The notes under the pieces: model-generated
What the model was told of the DNA's origin: nothing
The model's database searches: none
What the model saw: only the letters and a program-made list of their open reading frames with translations
Position numbers and translations under genes: made by a program
DNA from: Actinomycetota bacterium
Lineage (GTDB): Bacteria; Actinomycetota; Actinomycetes; Streptosporangiales; Streptosporangiaceae
Assembly (NCBI GenBank): GCA_003168295.1
Contig: PMST01000475.1
Coordinates: 617-6,215 of the forward strand
Direction of reading: 5' to 3'
Length of the DNA stretch: 5,599 nucleotides
Shown here: piece after piece, positions 5,057 through 5,599 of the stretch
Layout: the number at the start of each line of letters is the position of its first letter
Position numbering within the stretch: the stretch's first letter is position 1

Positions 5057-5599
5057 ATGACGACGAGCACCCCGATCACCGGCGACCCAGCTGTTAGCGA
5101 CCTGGCGGTTGGCGCCCAGGGCGCCCCGTCCGCCGCCGGCGGCGAGCGCGCCGACCTGCTGGCGACGCTGGCTAAGCACCGGCACTTCCTGGCCTTCACC
5201 ACCCGGGGCCTCACCGACGAGCAGGCCAGGCAGCGCACCACCGTGAGCGAGCTGTCCCTGGGCGGCCTGATCAAGCACGTCACTTCGGCCGAGCGGGGCT
5301 GGGTGGACTTCATCGTGGACGGCCCGTCGGCGATCGGCGATTCCAGCGCTATGACCGAGGACGACTGGGCGCGGCGAGCGGAGGAGTTCCGGCTGCTGCC
5401 CGGCGAGACGCTGGCCGGCGTGCTGGCTACCTACGCTGAGGTGGCCCGCCGGACCGACGCGCTGGTCAGTCAGCTGCCCGACCTGAACGCCGGGCACCCG
5501 CTGCCGAAGGCTCCCTGGTTCACGCCCGGCGAACGGTGGTCGGCCCGCCGGGTGTTCCTGCACATCATCTCAGAAACCGCGCAGCACGCCGGCCACGCC
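5057..5599 (+). CDS. DinB/DUF664-family putative mycothiol-dependent transferase, 3' end outside window
   Basis: The frame is open for 181 residues to the window edge without a stop. Residues 1-28 are rich in Ala, Gly, Ser and Thr and probably disordered. The helical bundle begins with ERADLLATLAKHRHFLAF (30-47). LSLGGLIKHVTSAERGWVDF (66-85) carries His74, and the last visible helix FLHIISETAQHAGHA (167-181) carries Glu173, His177 and His180. His74 with Glu173-x3-His177 reproduces the spacing I recall for the zinc ligands of mycothiol-dependent maleylpyruvate isomerase (His52, Glu144, His148). The E-T-A-x-H-A-G-H string is the hallmark of the DUF664 branch of the DinB superfamily. Thiol transfer in detoxification is therefore likely, but the substrate is unknown. 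Only the final part, probably a few tens of residues, is missing. The divergent WYL gene is the likely regulator. Confidence 0.85.
   Translation, partial: MTTSTPITGDPAVSDLAVGAQGAPSAAGGERADLLATLAKHRHFLAFTTRGLTDEQARQRTTVSELSLGGLIKHVTSAERGWVDFIVDGPSAIGDSSAMTEDDWARRAEEFRLLPGETLAGVLATYAEVARRTDALVSQLPDLNAGHPLPKAPWFTPGERWSARRVFLHIISETAQHAGHA

Noticed and set aside
5009..5563. 184-codon minus-strand open frame opposite the DinB gene
   Set aside because: It is an antisense shadow. The plus strand has the DinB motifs, a good ribosome site and an uninterrupted frame.
1..5599. tRNA, rRNA, CRISPR array, insertion sequence or prophage attachment site
   Set aside because: No cloverleaf, spaced direct repeats, transposase motifs or terminal inverted repeats were seen on either strand.

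Overview
The window is a GC-rich chromosomal segment with strongly G/C-biased third codon positions, GTG as well as ATG starts, and dense small transcriptional regulators. A mycothiol-transferase-like DinB protein at the right edge fits an actinomycete (Actinomycetota), because mycothiol is their characteristic thiol. The genus cannot be resolved from this sequence. Eight protein genes or gene parts and one gene remnant are supported. No RNA gene, insertion sequence, CRISPR array or attachment site was seen.

Left region (1-1529). The window opens inside a TetR-family regulator, of which only the ligand-binding C-terminal domain is present. Directly behind its stop lies a 29-codon scrap of a NarL/LuxR-type response regulator C-terminus with no gene body in front of it, probably debris of a past deletion or rearrangement. 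A MarR-family repressor (minus strand) and a single-domain universal stress protein (plus strand) are then transcribed divergently. The 93-base gap between them holds a striking nested inverted repeat of about 50 bases. It contains two TTG-N7-CAA dyads around a central CTAAG-C-CTTAG dyad, and one plausible promoter on each strand threads through it. This looks like a self-contained autoregulated MarR/stress-protein switch.

Middle region (1530-4009). An alpha/beta hydrolase (minus strand) is divergent from a VOC-superfamily protein and a TetR regulator (plus strand, 14-base gap, probably one operon). The VOC protein carries the His/His/Glu metal set, plus a His and a Tyr, at positions resembling type I extradiol ring-cleavage dioxygenases. 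The hydrolase has a full Ser-Asp-His triad. Together they suggest a small TetR-controlled catabolic or detoxification module, possibly for an aromatic compound. The substrate is inference only. An A/T-rich stretch with the dyad AAACT-G-AGTTT lies between the divergent genes and is the best operator candidate.

Right region (3987-5599). A YafY-type HTH-WYL regulator (minus strand) overlaps the 3' end of the TetR gene tail to tail by 23 bases. It is divergent from a DinB/DUF664 protein that runs off the right edge, with His, Glu and His at spacings like the zinc site of mycothiol-dependent maleylpyruvate isomerase. WYL regulator next to divergent DinB gene is a recurrent arrangement in actinomycetes.

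Overall this is a chain of regulator-plus-target pairs (MarR/USP, TetR/VOC/hydrolase, WYL/DinB). All families are known. The most noteworthy points are the nested MarR operator, the response-regulator remnant and the putative dioxygenase-hydrolase module.
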